A DNA stretch of 46,927 bases from an uncultured Clostridia bacterium (GTDB lineage Bacteria; Bacillota; Clostridia; Oscillospirales; Acutalibacteraceae), in contig CANQEU010000013.1 of the NCBI GenBank assembly GCA_947595635.1, forward strand, positions 1 through 46,927, read 5' to 3'. Below are positions 33,520-41,095 of the stretch, piece after piece (the stretch's first letter is position 1; every line of letters starts with the position of its first letter). Below the pieces are notes generated by a model, which made no database searches, had not been told where the DNA came from, and saw only the letters and a program-made list of their open reading frames with translations. The translations under genes and the position numbers were made by a program.

Positions 33520-34560
33520 TCAAGACACTTTATAGTCCCCTCGGTCGGTGACTATCTCATAACCTATACTCTCTATCCGCCTGCTCAGGCAAAAGCGGCA
33601 TTCCGCCGCCTCCTCGCCTGTGCATATCTTATTGTCATACAGCGAATAATCCTTTCTGTGCATTACCGGCGATAAATTCGGCATAACAACATTCGCGCCT
33701 GCAAGTATTCCCTTTTCTCTGCCGCGCTCGTCTATCGTGCCGAGCGCCGTTGTCGCAGGCAAAAGAACCGACGGCAGCATCAGTCTTATTATCGCAAGCA
33801 GACGCAGTGTAAGATTACAGCTTCCGCGCGCAAATTCAGCAAACGGCGTATCCCTGTGCGGTATAAACGGCCCTATGCCGACCATATGCGGATTTGTTTC
33901 CTTTATAAAGAGCAAATCCTTATAAATGCTTTCATCGCTTTGAAACGGAGAACCTACCATAAAGCCGATTCCCGTCTGATAGCCTATATCCTTTAAATCC
34001 CTTATACATCTCATTCTGTTTTCAAAGCTCATAATTTCAGGATGCAGTCTTTTATAGTGAGCCTTGTCGGCAGTTTCGTGTCTTAAAAGATATCTGTCTG
34101 CTCCGGCGTTATAGTATTTTTCATATGACTGCCTGCTCCTTTCCCCTATGGACAGCGTTACGGCGCAGTCGGGATAATTGGATTTTATCCTGCTTATTAT
34201 CCTTACATAGTCGTCGTCGCTAAAATACATATCCTCGCCGCCTTGCAGCACGAATGTGCGAAATCCGAGAGAATATCCGCTTTTACAGCAGTCGATTATT
34301 TCCTCCTCGCTCAGTCTGTAGCGGTTAAGCTTGCGGTTAGAGGCTCTTATGCCGCAGTAAAGGCAGTCGTTTTTACAATGATTTGTAAATTCAATGAGCC
34401 CTCGTATGAAAATTTTATTTCCATAGTATTTTTTTGCCTGTTCGCGGCTCTTTGAAAAAAGATATTCAATGTCCTCGTTGTCATCGCAATATTTCAAAGC
34501 CAAAAAATCGTCATAGCTTAAAAAACCGCTTTCGGCAAGCCTATTTACAATACCTTTCAT
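33520..34560 (-). CDS. hydE: [FeFe]-hydrogenase H-cluster maturase HydE (radical SAM)
   Basis: 346-residue radical-SAM enzyme needed to make the dithiolate bridge and assemble the 2Fe unit of the H-cluster. SAM-cluster motif C-KND-C-LY-C in FTNHCKNDCLYCGIR, BioB-like barrel with FVLQGGED, and a C-terminal CRFC. Start is the ATG at 34560 with AAAGGTG just upstream; a GTG at 34566 overlaps the stop of the preceding gene. Together with hydG and hydF it forms the full maturase set; no hydrogenase structural gene is in the window. Confidence 0.95.
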   Translation of the reverse strand: MKGIVNRLAESGFLSYDDFLALKYCDDNEDIEYLFSKSREQAKKYYGNKIFIRGLIEFTNHCKNDCLYCGIRASNRKLNRYRLSEEEIIDCCKSGYSLGFRTFVLQGGEDMYFSDDDYVRIISRIKSNYPDCAVTLSIGERSRQSYEKYYNAGADRYLLRHETADKAHYKRLHPEIMSFENRMRCIRDLKDIGYQTGIGFMVGSPFQSDESIYKDLLFIKETNPHMVGIGPFIPHRDTPFAEFARGSCNLTLRLLAIIRLMLPSVLLPATTALGTIDERGREKGILAGANVVMPNLSPVMHRKDYSLYDNKICTGEEAAECRFCLSRRIESIGYEIVTDRGDYKVS

Positions 34561-34562
34561 AA

Positions 34563-34811
34563 TCACACCTTTGAATACAGCGTTTTTGAGCTTATACCCT
34601 CAAGCCTGCCAAGCTTTCCGGAAAGCGCGCTGATTATATCGCCCGGAGCGTCAATCACAACGCTTATGACGTTAATGCCTTTTTCCCTGTACGGAATGCC
34701 CATTCTGCCGATTATGTATTCTCCGTATGAGGACAGCAGAGTGTTCATTCTTTCGACCTCTCCGTTTTTTTCAACTACTATTCCTATAACGGCAACTCTT
34801 GAATCGTCCAC
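34563..34811 (-). CDS. TM1266-family iron-only hydrogenase system regulator
   Basis: About 82 residues from the GTG at 34811, which has GGAGGG 7 nt upstream; no ATG fits. The sequence RVAVIGIVVEKNGEVERMN, GRMGIPYRE and VISVVIDAPGDIISALSGKLG follows the TM1266 (NikR-like ACT/ferredoxin-fold) family that precedes hydrogenase maturation genes in many Clostridia and Thermotoga. Its ligand and target are not established. First gene of the hyd operon; hydE begins 2 nt after its stop. Confidence 0.88.
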   Translation of the reverse strand: MDDSRVAVIGIVVEKNGEVERMNTLLSSYGEYIIGRMGIPYREKGINVISVVIDAPGDIISALSGKLGRLEGISSKTLYSKV

Positions 34812-34835
34812 TATATACCCTCCGTAAAATAAAAA

Positions 34836-34861
34836 TATGCCCTGCGAAAGCACAGGGCATA
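34836..34861 (-). terminator. Terminator-like hairpin before the hyd operon (candidate attenuator)
   Basis: 9-bp perfect stem (ATGCCCTG arm) with an 8-nt loop, followed on the minus strand by ATTTTTATTTTA. It ends about 25 bp before the GTG start and 5-10 bp before the ribosome site, at the end of a long leader. Confidence 0.7.
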
Positions 34862-35121
34862 ACATTATAAATTCCGAAAATAAACGTCGGCAGAAAAGCG
34901 TTTTTCCGCACGCCGTCCGCAACAGCCTCAGGCCTGATTAAAAAGTGTATCAAGCCATTAAGCTTAAAAATATTGCCGATAATTTCGCCTTTGATTTGAT
35001 ATTCTCTTATCATCGGGTATCGGATTTTATGTCTTTGCACTCGGAATAAGCCTTGCGCTCAGCCTTTATAACAATGCGCACGGCTTGATTTAAAGGCCAA
35101 TCAAGCCTTGGCGCTGTTTAA
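34862..35121 (-). other. Structured 5' leader of the hyd operon
   Basis: About 300 nt between the promoter and the first gene, with no frame that has a ribosome site. It starts with a strong hairpin at 35076-35114 (GGCTTGATT/AATCAAGCC 9-bp stem inside GCGC/GCGC). The middle has smaller possible pairings. It does not match a riboswitch class I recognise. Confidence 0.55.
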
Positions 35122-35150
35122 ATTATATTACGCTTCAACTCTTTTTTCAA
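35122..35150 (-). promoter_or_regulatory. Promoter of the hyd operon
   Basis: Minus strand TTGAAA, 17-bp spacer, TATAAT. Confidence 0.75.
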
Positions 35151-35212
35151 TGTTAATTTATGTTTTTTTAAATTTTTTTAAAGCTTCGTTATGAAGTAAA
35201 AAAATTCCTCTT

Positions 35213-35743
35213 TTACATTTCATACCCGTTTTCATAAGGCACTCCGCTTATAAGCAGCGCCGCGCAGGCGGCAAGCGTCGGATATATATGCGGCAGTCTT
35301 TCGGTCTTTACTATAATTTCGCACGGCTCTATTATATTTCCTGACAGCGTTTTTATCTCCCTCTGAACACTTATCAGCATTCTGCCCTCGTTGCAGCTTG
35401 CAACGCTTAAGGTGTCGAGCGGCCCTGTGCCGCAGCTTATTCCTATGCAGTCGCCGTTTGCCATAGACGCGAGAATGTTTTTGCAGGACGACGCAAAAAC
35501 ATTTGTGCCGCCGCCTGAGTCGGCCGTACCTTTATAGCTGCTGTCAAATACAGTTACCGAATTTTTAAATCTGTGTCCAAACGGATTTTTAAGCTTGAGC
35601 ATACAGTTTTTGTATCGTCTTGATTTCCTTATATCGGCAGCGCGTTTTATCTCTTTTACGCCTCCGTTTTTTTCAAGGGCTCTGCTCATAACGTCCGCAA
35701 GATTAGAATTGTTTTTATTTGTCATAACAATAATCAAAGCCAT
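35213..35743 (-). CDS. Hypothetical protein upstream of the hyd operon
   Basis: About 176 residues; no family recognised. A short hydrophobic start (MALIIVMTNKNN) is followed by a basic segment (VKEIKRAADIRKSRRYKNC) and a Gly/Ser/Cys-rich centre (ADSGGGTNVFASSCKN, ISCGTGPLDTLSVASC). It looks soluble or peripherally bound. The start is uncertain: the ATG at 35743 with AGGTG 9 nt upstream is chosen over a GTG at 35755. It is on the same strand as the hyd operon but separated by that operon's promoter. Confidence 0.6.
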   Translation of the reverse strand: MALIIVMTNKNNSNLADVMSRALEKNGGVKEIKRAADIRKSRRYKNCMLKLKNPFGHRFKNSVTVFDSSYKGTADSGGGTNVFASSCKNILASMANGDCIGISCGTGPLDTLSVASCNEGRMLISVQREIKTLSGNIIEPCEIIVKTERLPHIYPTLAACAALLISGVPYENGYEM

Positions 35744-35843
35744 AAAGCCAAGCACCTGACCCTTATTTTTATCTGTAAATTTTATTATCCGCCGACATAC
35801 TGCTTTTATTACCGAAAAAAATAAAAAAAATACATATTTTCCG

Positions 35844-35872
35844 TTGATTATCGCTGTTAAATGAGTTATTAT
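35844..35872 (+). promoter_or_regulatory. Promoter of the dCMP deaminase gene
   Basis: TTGATT, 17-bp spacer, TATTAT, 30 bp before the start codon. Confidence 0.7.
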
Positions 35873-35901
35873 TAAATTGTAAAGCTATATTGGAGGCGAA
35901 T

Positions 35902-36393
35902 ATGATGGACAGAATAGACAAGAATAATTATTATCTTGACATTGCCGAAACCGTTTTGGAAAGAGGCACCTGCCTAAGAAGAAACTTCGGCGCAATCATA
36001 GTAAACAGAGATCAGATAATTTCAACCGGCTACGTCGGAGCGCCGAGAGGCAGGCAAAACTGCATTGATATGGGCAGATGTATAAGGGAAGAAATGCAAA
36101 TTCCACGGGGCGAAAGGTATGAGCTGTGCCGCAGCGTTCACGCCGAGGCAAACGCGATTATTCACGCCTCCCGCAACGATATGATAGGCGCTACAATGTA
36201 TCTGGTCGGAAAAAACGCAATGACAGGCGAGTATATTGAGGACGCCAACTCCTGCGCCATGTGCAAAAGGCTTATAATCAATTCCGGAATAAAAAAGGTT
36301 ATAATAAGAAACAGCAAAAAGAAATTCACTGCAATTTATGTTGAGGACTGGATAAACAACGACGAAAGTCTTGAAGGCTCTTTCGGTTATTGA
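35902..36393 (+). CDS. dCMP deaminase (cytidine/deoxycytidylate deaminase family)
   Basis: 163 residues. Predicted to deaminate dCMP to dUMP, the substrate of thymidylate synthase. The zinc and catalytic motif is HAEANAI (His80, Glu82) and the second zinc motif SCAMC (Cys118, Cys121). A further Cys/His set in the NCIDMGRC...LC insert is typical of the ComEB-like dCMP deaminases. GGAGG precedes two adjacent ATGs (35902, 35905); either may be the start. Its own terminator follows, and thyX comes next on the same strand, which supports the pathway role. Confidence 0.88.
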   Translation: MMDRIDKNNYYLDIAETVLERGTCLRRNFGAIIVNRDQIISTGYVGAPRGRQNCIDMGRCIREEMQIPRGERYELCRSVHAEANAIIHASRNDMIGATMYLVGKNAMTGEYIEDANSCAMCKRLIINSGIKKVIIRNSKKKFTAIYVEDWINNDESLEGSFGY

Positions 36394-36421
36394 ATGGCTT
36401 TAAAAAATCGGCTGTGATTAT

Positions 36422-36455
36422 GTGTGCGGATAAAAGACGATCCGCACACTTTTTG
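36422..36455 (+). terminator. Terminator of the dCMP deaminase gene
   Basis: GTGTGCGGAT/ATCCGCACAC perfect stem, 8-nt loop, T-run. Confidence 0.9.
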
Positions 36456-36500
36456 CATTTTTCGTTTTTACCTGAGCGCAAAGCAGTTTAAACCGGCGAT

Positions 36501-36529
36501 TTGAAAAAATAGTATTACTATGTTATAAT
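36501..36529 (+). promoter_or_regulatory. Promoter of the thyX-tmk operon
   Basis: TTGAAA, 17-bp spacer, TATAAT, 50 bp before the thyX start. Confidence 0.78.
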
Positions 36530-36578
36530 TACATTTAATGTAAAAATTTGCAAAAAAAAACGAGGAAGTGAGAGACTT

Positions 36579-37388
36579 ATGGCAATAAAGGTAAATTTGA
36601 TTGCGCACACCCCGAACCCGGATCAGCTTGTTGCCGCGGCGGCAAAGCTTTGTTACTCGCCCGTGGGAGTAGACGAAATTCAGGAAAATCTTACTCCGGA
36701 AAAAACAGAGTCTTTTGTTAATATGCTTTCAGAAATAGGTCACGCAAGCCCTATGGAGCACGCAAGCTTTACTTTTGCTATAGAGGGCATATCACGCGCC
36801 TGCTCACATCAGCTTGTGCGCCACAGAATAGCCTCATACAGCCAGCAGTCTCAAAGATATGTTGACGGCAACCGTTTCGACTTTGTAACGCCGCCGGCAA
36901 TAAAGCAGTGCGGCGAGGCTCTTGAGGAATACGAAAGAATAATATCACAACAAAAAGAGGCGTACACAAAAATCAGGAACAGTCTTGCCGCGAAGATTGC
37001 AAGAGAAAGCTATCCTGAGCTAAGCGGCGACAACGACGAGGCTCTTGCGCGTTTTAAGGAGCTTGACGGCAGCGCATACAGCGCCGCAATTAAAAAGGCA
37101 AACGAGGACGCGAGATTTATACTGCCAAACGCCTGCACGACGTCAATTGTAGTCACCATGAACACACGCTCGCTTTGGAATTTCTTTGCGCACCGCTGCT
37201 GCAACAGGGCGCAGTGGGAAATAAGAGAGGTTGCCATAAGGATGCTTAAGCTTTGCAAGCAGGCTGCGCCGTCGCTGTTTAAAAACAGCGGCCCGTCCTG
37301 CGTATGCGGAAAATGTCCCGAGGGCAAAATGAGCTGCGGCAAGCCGGCGCAAATGCGTGAATACTTTTTAAATTTGGAGAAGGAATAA
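36579..37388 (+). CDS. thyX: FAD-dependent thymidylate synthase ThyX
   Basis: 269-residue flavoenzyme that methylates dUMP to dTMP with methylene-THF and NAD(P)H, releasing THF. The signature R-H-R-x7-S-x-R motif is complete (RHRIASYSQQSQR, 81-93). The FAD/nucleotide-binding segment SLWNFFAHRCCNRAQWEIR and a Cys-rich C-terminus (SCVCGKCPEGKMSCGK) are as in the longer clostridial forms. AGGAAGTGAG is upstream. tmk follows after 1 nt. It replaces the classic ThyA, which is not seen in this window. Confidence 0.96.
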   Translation: MAIKVNLIAHTPNPDQLVAAAAKLCYSPVGVDEIQENLTPEKTESFVNMLSEIGHASPMEHASFTFAIEGISRACSHQLVRHRIASYSQQSQRYVDGNRFDFVTPPAIKQCGEALEEYERIISQQKEAYTKIRNSLAAKIARESYPELSGDNDEALARFKELDGSAYSAAIKKANEDARFILPNACTTSIVVTMNTRSLWNFFAHRCCNRAQWEIREVAIRMLKLCKQAAPSLFKNSGPSCVCGKCPEGKMSCGKPAQMREYFLNLEKE

Positions 37389-37389
37389 A

Positions 37390-38064
37390 ATGGGTAAGGT
37401 AATAGTAATCGAAGGGCTTGACGGCAGCGGAAAAGCAACGCAGACCAAGCTTCTTTATAAACGCTTGTCGCAAGCGGGGCTTTTTGTAAAGCAAGTTTCG
37501 TTTCCCGATTACGGCAGTCCGTCCTCCTCTCTTGTGAAAATGTATTTAAACGGCGAGTTCGGAGCAAAGCCCGATGACGTGAGCGGTTATGCGGCGGCAG
37601 TTTTTTATGCGGCCGACCGATATGCCTCTTATAAAACAAGCTGGGGCAGGGATTACAACAGCGGCGCACTTATTCTTTGCGACAGATATTCCACATCAAA
37701 CGCGATATATCAGATGACAAAGATAAAGCAGGACGAACGCGAGGAATTTCTTTTGTGGACGGACGAACTTGAACACAAAAGATTTGGCATTCCAAGACCC
37801 GACCTTGTTATTTATCTTGACGTTCCAACCGAAATTTCACAAAGGCTGATGAGCGAAAGATACGACGGAAACGAAGATAAAAAGGATATTCACGAGCGAA
37901 ATTTGTCGTATCTTGCCGAATGCGCCAAAAGCGCAGAGTATTCTGCCGAAAAATTCGGCTGGCATACCATTTCGTGCGTTAAGGACGGCAATATCCGAGA
38001 TATTGAAGATATTTCCTCGGAAATAATCGCAGTCATAAAGGAAAAACTTGGAATTGAAATTTAA
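37390..38064 (+). CDS. tmk: Thymidylate kinase
   Basis: 224 residues. Phosphorylates dTMP to dTDP, the step after ThyX. P-loop EGLDGSGKAT (8-17), the DRY-like catalytic segment LILCDRYSTSNAIYQ and a lid with RYDGNEDKKDIHE. It starts 1 nt after the thyX stop, with GGAGAAGG inside the end of thyX, so the two are coupled. Confidence 0.93.
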   Translation: MGKVIVIEGLDGSGKATQTKLLYKRLSQAGLFVKQVSFPDYGSPSSSLVKMYLNGEFGAKPDDVSGYAAAVFYAADRYASYKTSWGRDYNSGALILCDRYSTSNAIYQMTKIKQDEREEFLLWTDELEHKRFGIPRPDLVIYLDVPTEISQRLMSERYDGNEDKKDIHERNLSYLAECAKSAEYSAEKFGWHTISCVKDGNIRDIEDISSEIIAVIKEKLGIEI

Positions 38065-38091
38065 AGCAATTATAGAAACTGAGAGGCATTT

Positions 38092-38994
38092 ATGCTTGAA
38101 TTTAAAAAGGCAAGGCTTGATGACATTGACTGGTACAGAGAAATTGCGGACAAGGCAAACCGTAAGTCGCCAAGAATAGACCTTGACGCGTCCTTCGGAG
38201 CCTGCTATTTATGGAGCGACTTTTACGGCACGAGAATATGCCGCTTTGAGGATTTTATATTAAAGGGATATTTTAACTCAGACAAATCCGTAAGCTTCTC
38301 TTTCCCATACGGAACCGGCGACATTGAAAAGGCTGTAAGGGCAATTGAGGGTTATTGCTCAAGCGCCGGCGTTCCACTTGTTTGGGGCGGAGTGACTGCA
38401 CGGCAGGCGGAGATTTTAAATGAAATATATAAAGGTAAAATTAAATTCCGCGAGGACAGAGATTATGCGGAATATATTTATGAAACCGAAAAGCTTTCCA
38501 CGCTGTCCGGCAGAAATCTGCACTCAAAGCGCAACCACCTGAACCGATTTGAAGCAAGCTACAGCTACAGCTTTGAGATGATAAACAGTGAAAACAGGAA
38601 ATGCGCTATTGAGGTAGCGGAAAAATGGTGTAAGGACACACACGGCAGCGAAGCCGAAAGCCTCGACTCCGAATGCTGCGCAATACACCGAGCCGTTAAA
38701 GACTTTGACAGGCTTGGGTTTAAGGGAGCAATAATAAAAATAGACGGCAAACCGGCTGCAATGACTATAGGCGAGGAGATAAGCAGCCTTGCCTTTGTCA
38801 CGCATTTTGAAAAGGCGCTTTACGGCTATGACGGGCTGTACGCCGCCATAAACTGTTATTTTGCAAGACAGCTTGGGCAATATAAATATATCAACCGCGA
38901 GGAGGATATGGGGCTTGAGGGGTTAAGGAAGGCGAAGCTTTCATACAAGCCGGCAATTCTTCTTGAACAGCTTGTGGGTGTTTATGATGATTGA
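38092..38994 (+). CDS. DUF2156 (phosphatidylglycerol lysyltransferase C-terminal-like) protein
   Basis: 300 residues with the double-GNAT fold of the MprF C-terminal domain (DUF2156): ACYLWSDFYG near the N-terminus, LHSKRNHLNRFEASY in the middle and a C-terminal YINREEDMGLEGLRKAKLSYKPA. There is no membrane-flippase part, so it is a soluble stand-alone form. The acceptor is unknown; some relatives move aminoacyl or other acyl groups. The gene overlaps the start of the next acetyltransferase by 11 bp. Confidence 0.85.
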   Translation: MLEFKKARLDDIDWYREIADKANRKSPRIDLDASFGACYLWSDFYGTRICRFEDFILKGYFNSDKSVSFSFPYGTGDIEKAVRAIEGYCSSAGVPLVWGGVTARQAEILNEIYKGKIKFREDRDYAEYIYETEKLSTLSGRNLHSKRNHLNRFEASYSYSFEMINSENRKCAIEVAEKWCKDTHGSEAESLDSECCAIHRAVKDFDRLGFKGAIIKIDGKPAAMTIGEEISSLAFVTHFEKALYGYDGLYAAINCYFARQLGQYKYINREEDMGLEGLRKAKLSYKPAILLEQLVGVYDD

Positions 38995-39844
38995 CCTTTT
39001 TCGCCCGACAAGGGACGATATTCCAAAGCTAAAATCCGTTTATCTTGAATGCTTTGACGAGGACATAAAAGCGGCGGATTTTATGTTTGAAAATATGCTT
39101 TTACCAAAATACGCTTACGCCGCAAGGCTTAATGGCGCAGTTGTTGCCGCGCTCTATCTTCTTCCGTGTGAAATAGCCTTGGAAAACGGCAAAACCGCGC
39201 GTTCGCATTATCTTATGGGCGCAGGCACGAGCAAAGCCTTTCGCCGTCTCGGAATTATGGGCAAGCTTATAACGTATTGCTGTGAAGCGGCAAAAGAAAA
39301 CGGTGATAAATATTCCGTACTGCGGCCGGCGGACGCATCTTTATTTGATTATTACCGACGTTTTGGTTACAAAAGCATTTATAATACGACGATATTCGAC
39401 TTCGATTTAAACTCAAATGTCTTAACGGGCAAAAAACACCTTGACTTAACAAAAATTTCATTTGACATATGGTCACGTTTAAGGTTTAATATATGTATGA
39501 CTATAATGGGAAGTGTATGCTGGAGCAGACTGCACCTTGCACACTGCGCCAAAATATGCGAAATATACGGAGGAGGCATACTCGGCTGCGACGACGGATA
39601 TATACTATACACCAATGACGGCACAACACCGTTTGTTGAGGAAATGATTTGTCTGCCCGAAAACGCAGACACTCTGCTTAAAAGCTTTTGTGAAGAAATA
39701 GGCGTAAAGCGCGCAAGGGTAAGGTGTCCGTCCGTAATAAACAGGGGCGGCAGTCAAGCGGTCGGAATGATAAAGCCGCTTGATAAGAGCCTGTCGGCGG
39801 AAGATCTCTCCCACTCGGCATATCTTGGGCTAAGCCTTGATTAA
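38984..39844 (+). CDS. GNAT-family N-acetyltransferase
   Basis: 286 residues from the ATG at 38984 (a second ATG follows at once). The N-terminal GNAT domain has the acetyl-CoA loop AFRRLGIMGKL and the RPADASLFDYYRRFGY element; the C-terminal half (about 150-286) is less typical and resembles the second domain of Eis-like acetyltransferases. Substrate unknown. Its start lies inside the end of the DUF2156 gene, which suggests translational coupling and a shared role; the link to thyX-tmk may be only transcriptional. Confidence 0.82.
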   Translation: MMIDLFRPTRDDIPKLKSVYLECFDEDIKAADFMFENMLLPKYAYAARLNGAVVAALYLLPCEIALENGKTARSHYLMGAGTSKAFRRLGIMGKLITYCCEAAKENGDKYSVLRPADASLFDYYRRFGYKSIYNTTIFDFDLNSNVLTGKKHLDLTKISFDIWSRLRFNICMTIMGSVCWSRLHLAHCAKICEIYGGGILGCDDGYILYTNDGTTPFVEEMICLPENADTLLKSFCEEIGVKRARVRCPSVINRGGSQAVGMIKPLDKSLSAEDLSHSAYLGLSLD

Positions 39845-39943
39845 GCTTATTTGCGGCAAGCCCTTCACGAAAATTATGCGGAGCAAAACACCTCTCCGCT
39901 TTACGGCCTTTAACGTAAATAATTTTATCCTGGAGGTATAATA

Positions 39944-40492
39944 ATGGTATATGTATTTTTAGCAGACGGCTTTGAAGAGACCGAGGCGCTTGCACCCGTT
40001 GACATTCTGCGCCGCTGCGGCATTGAAACGGCAACCGTAGGAGTTGGCGGAATCGAAATAACCGGCTCTCACCAAATAACGGTTAAAGCGGACATCGCCG
40101 AATCCGATATAAGCACGGACAATATGGACGCGGTTATTCTTCCCGGAGGAATGCCGGGAACGCTTAACCTTGAAAAATCCCCTGTTGTAAGGGCGAGCAT
40201 AAAATACTGTGCAGAAAACGACCTGCCCGTTTGCGCAATATGCGCCGCACCATCTGTTCTCGGTCATATGGGAATACTCAAGGGCAAAAAAGCCGTATGC
40301 TTTCCCGGCTTTGAGCAGGAGCTTGAAGGCGCACAGGTGATAAGCGACGAGCTTGTTGTTACAGACGGAAAAATCATAACGGCAAAGGGAGCCGGCGCGG
40401 CGATAGAGTTTGGTCTTGCAGCCGCCGCACTTCTTGCCGGCAGAGAAAAAAGCGACAGCACAAAGGCTGCTATGCAATGCAGGCAGATTTGA
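39944..40492 (+). CDS. DJ-1/PfpI family protein (YajL/DJ-1-like)
   Basis: 182 residues. The nucleophile-elbow Cys100 in ICAAPSVLG and the acidic partner in LADGFEETEA are conserved. The family includes proposed deglycases and glyoxalases that protect against reactive carbonyls; the exact activity is debated. TGGAGG lies 7 nt before the ATG. Its 3' end overlaps the next gene by 16 bp. Confidence 0.9.
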   Translation: MVYVFLADGFEETEALAPVDILRRCGIETATVGVGGIEITGSHQITVKADIAESDISTDNMDAVILPGGMPGTLNLEKSPVVRASIKYCAENDLPVCAICAAPSVLGHMGILKGKKAVCFPGFEQELEGAQVISDELVVTDGKIITAKGAGAAIEFGLAAAALLAGREKSDSTKAAMQCRQI

Positions 40493-41052
40493 TTTTTGAA
40501 GAAAAAAGAGCGCTGAGAAAAAAATATCTCGGTATCAGAGATTCGCTTTCCCCCACCGAAAAAGCCGACAGCGACCTGCGTATTCTAAACGCCCTTTTGT
40601 CGCTTGACGAATATAAAAAGGCGAGCGTTATATTTGCATATGCGTCCAAAGGCAGCGAGGCCGACACATTCGGCATAATAAAGCGCGCGCTCGATGATAA
40701 TAAAGCCGTTGCGCTTCCAAAATGCAAAAGCGGCGGCGAAATGGATTTTTACTTCATCAGCTCATTAAACGACCTCGAGCCGGGCTGCTTTGGCGTTTTA
40801 GAGCCTAAGGCCCGTCTTAAAAGGGCTGACTCGCCGGAGGGGCTTTGCATTGTTCCGGCTCTTGCCTACAGCAAAGACGGAATACGGCTTGGATACGGCA
40901 AGGGCTATTACGACAGATTTCTTCCGCGCTTTAAAGGCATTGCCGCAGGGCTGTGCCATCATAGGCTATTGACCGATAAGCTTCCGTTTTACAGCACCGA
41001 TTACAAGGTTTCGCTTATAATTACCGATAAAGGTATTTACATAACAAAATGA
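40477..41052 (+). CDS. 5-formyltetrahydrofolate cyclo-ligase
   Basis: 191 residues. Uses ATP to turn 5-formyl-THF into methenyl-THF, returning it to the active folate pool. N-terminal K-x-x-L-R-K-K (EEKRALRKKYLGIRD) and the C-terminal signature RLGYGKGYYDRF are present. It overlaps the DJ-1-like gene by 16 bp and follows thyX-tmk at some distance, which fits folate-linked nucleotide metabolism. Confidence 0.93.
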   Translation: MQADLIFEEKRALRKKYLGIRDSLSPTEKADSDLRILNALLSLDEYKKASVIFAYASKGSEADTFGIIKRALDDNKAVALPKCKSGGEMDFYFISSLNDLEPGCFGVLEPKARLKRADSPEGLCIVPALAYSKDGIRLGYGKGYYDRFLPRFKGIAAGLCHHRLLTDKLPFYSTDYKVSLIITDKGIYITK

Positions 41053-41095
41053 GTATCCAACTGCATTATTACACTCGTAAATCAGGAGGTTTCAT

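Noticed and set aside
34771..35040. Leader peptide or small protein in the hyd leader (89 codons, GTG start)
   Set aside because: No ribosome site, it runs through the terminator hairpin and overlaps the true GTG start of the TM1266-family gene in another frame.
34862..35121. Known riboswitch class in the hyd leader
   Set aside because: I could not match the hairpins to the conserved cores of TPP, cobalamin, FMN, SAM, lysine, purine or Moco-type elements by eye, so no class is named.
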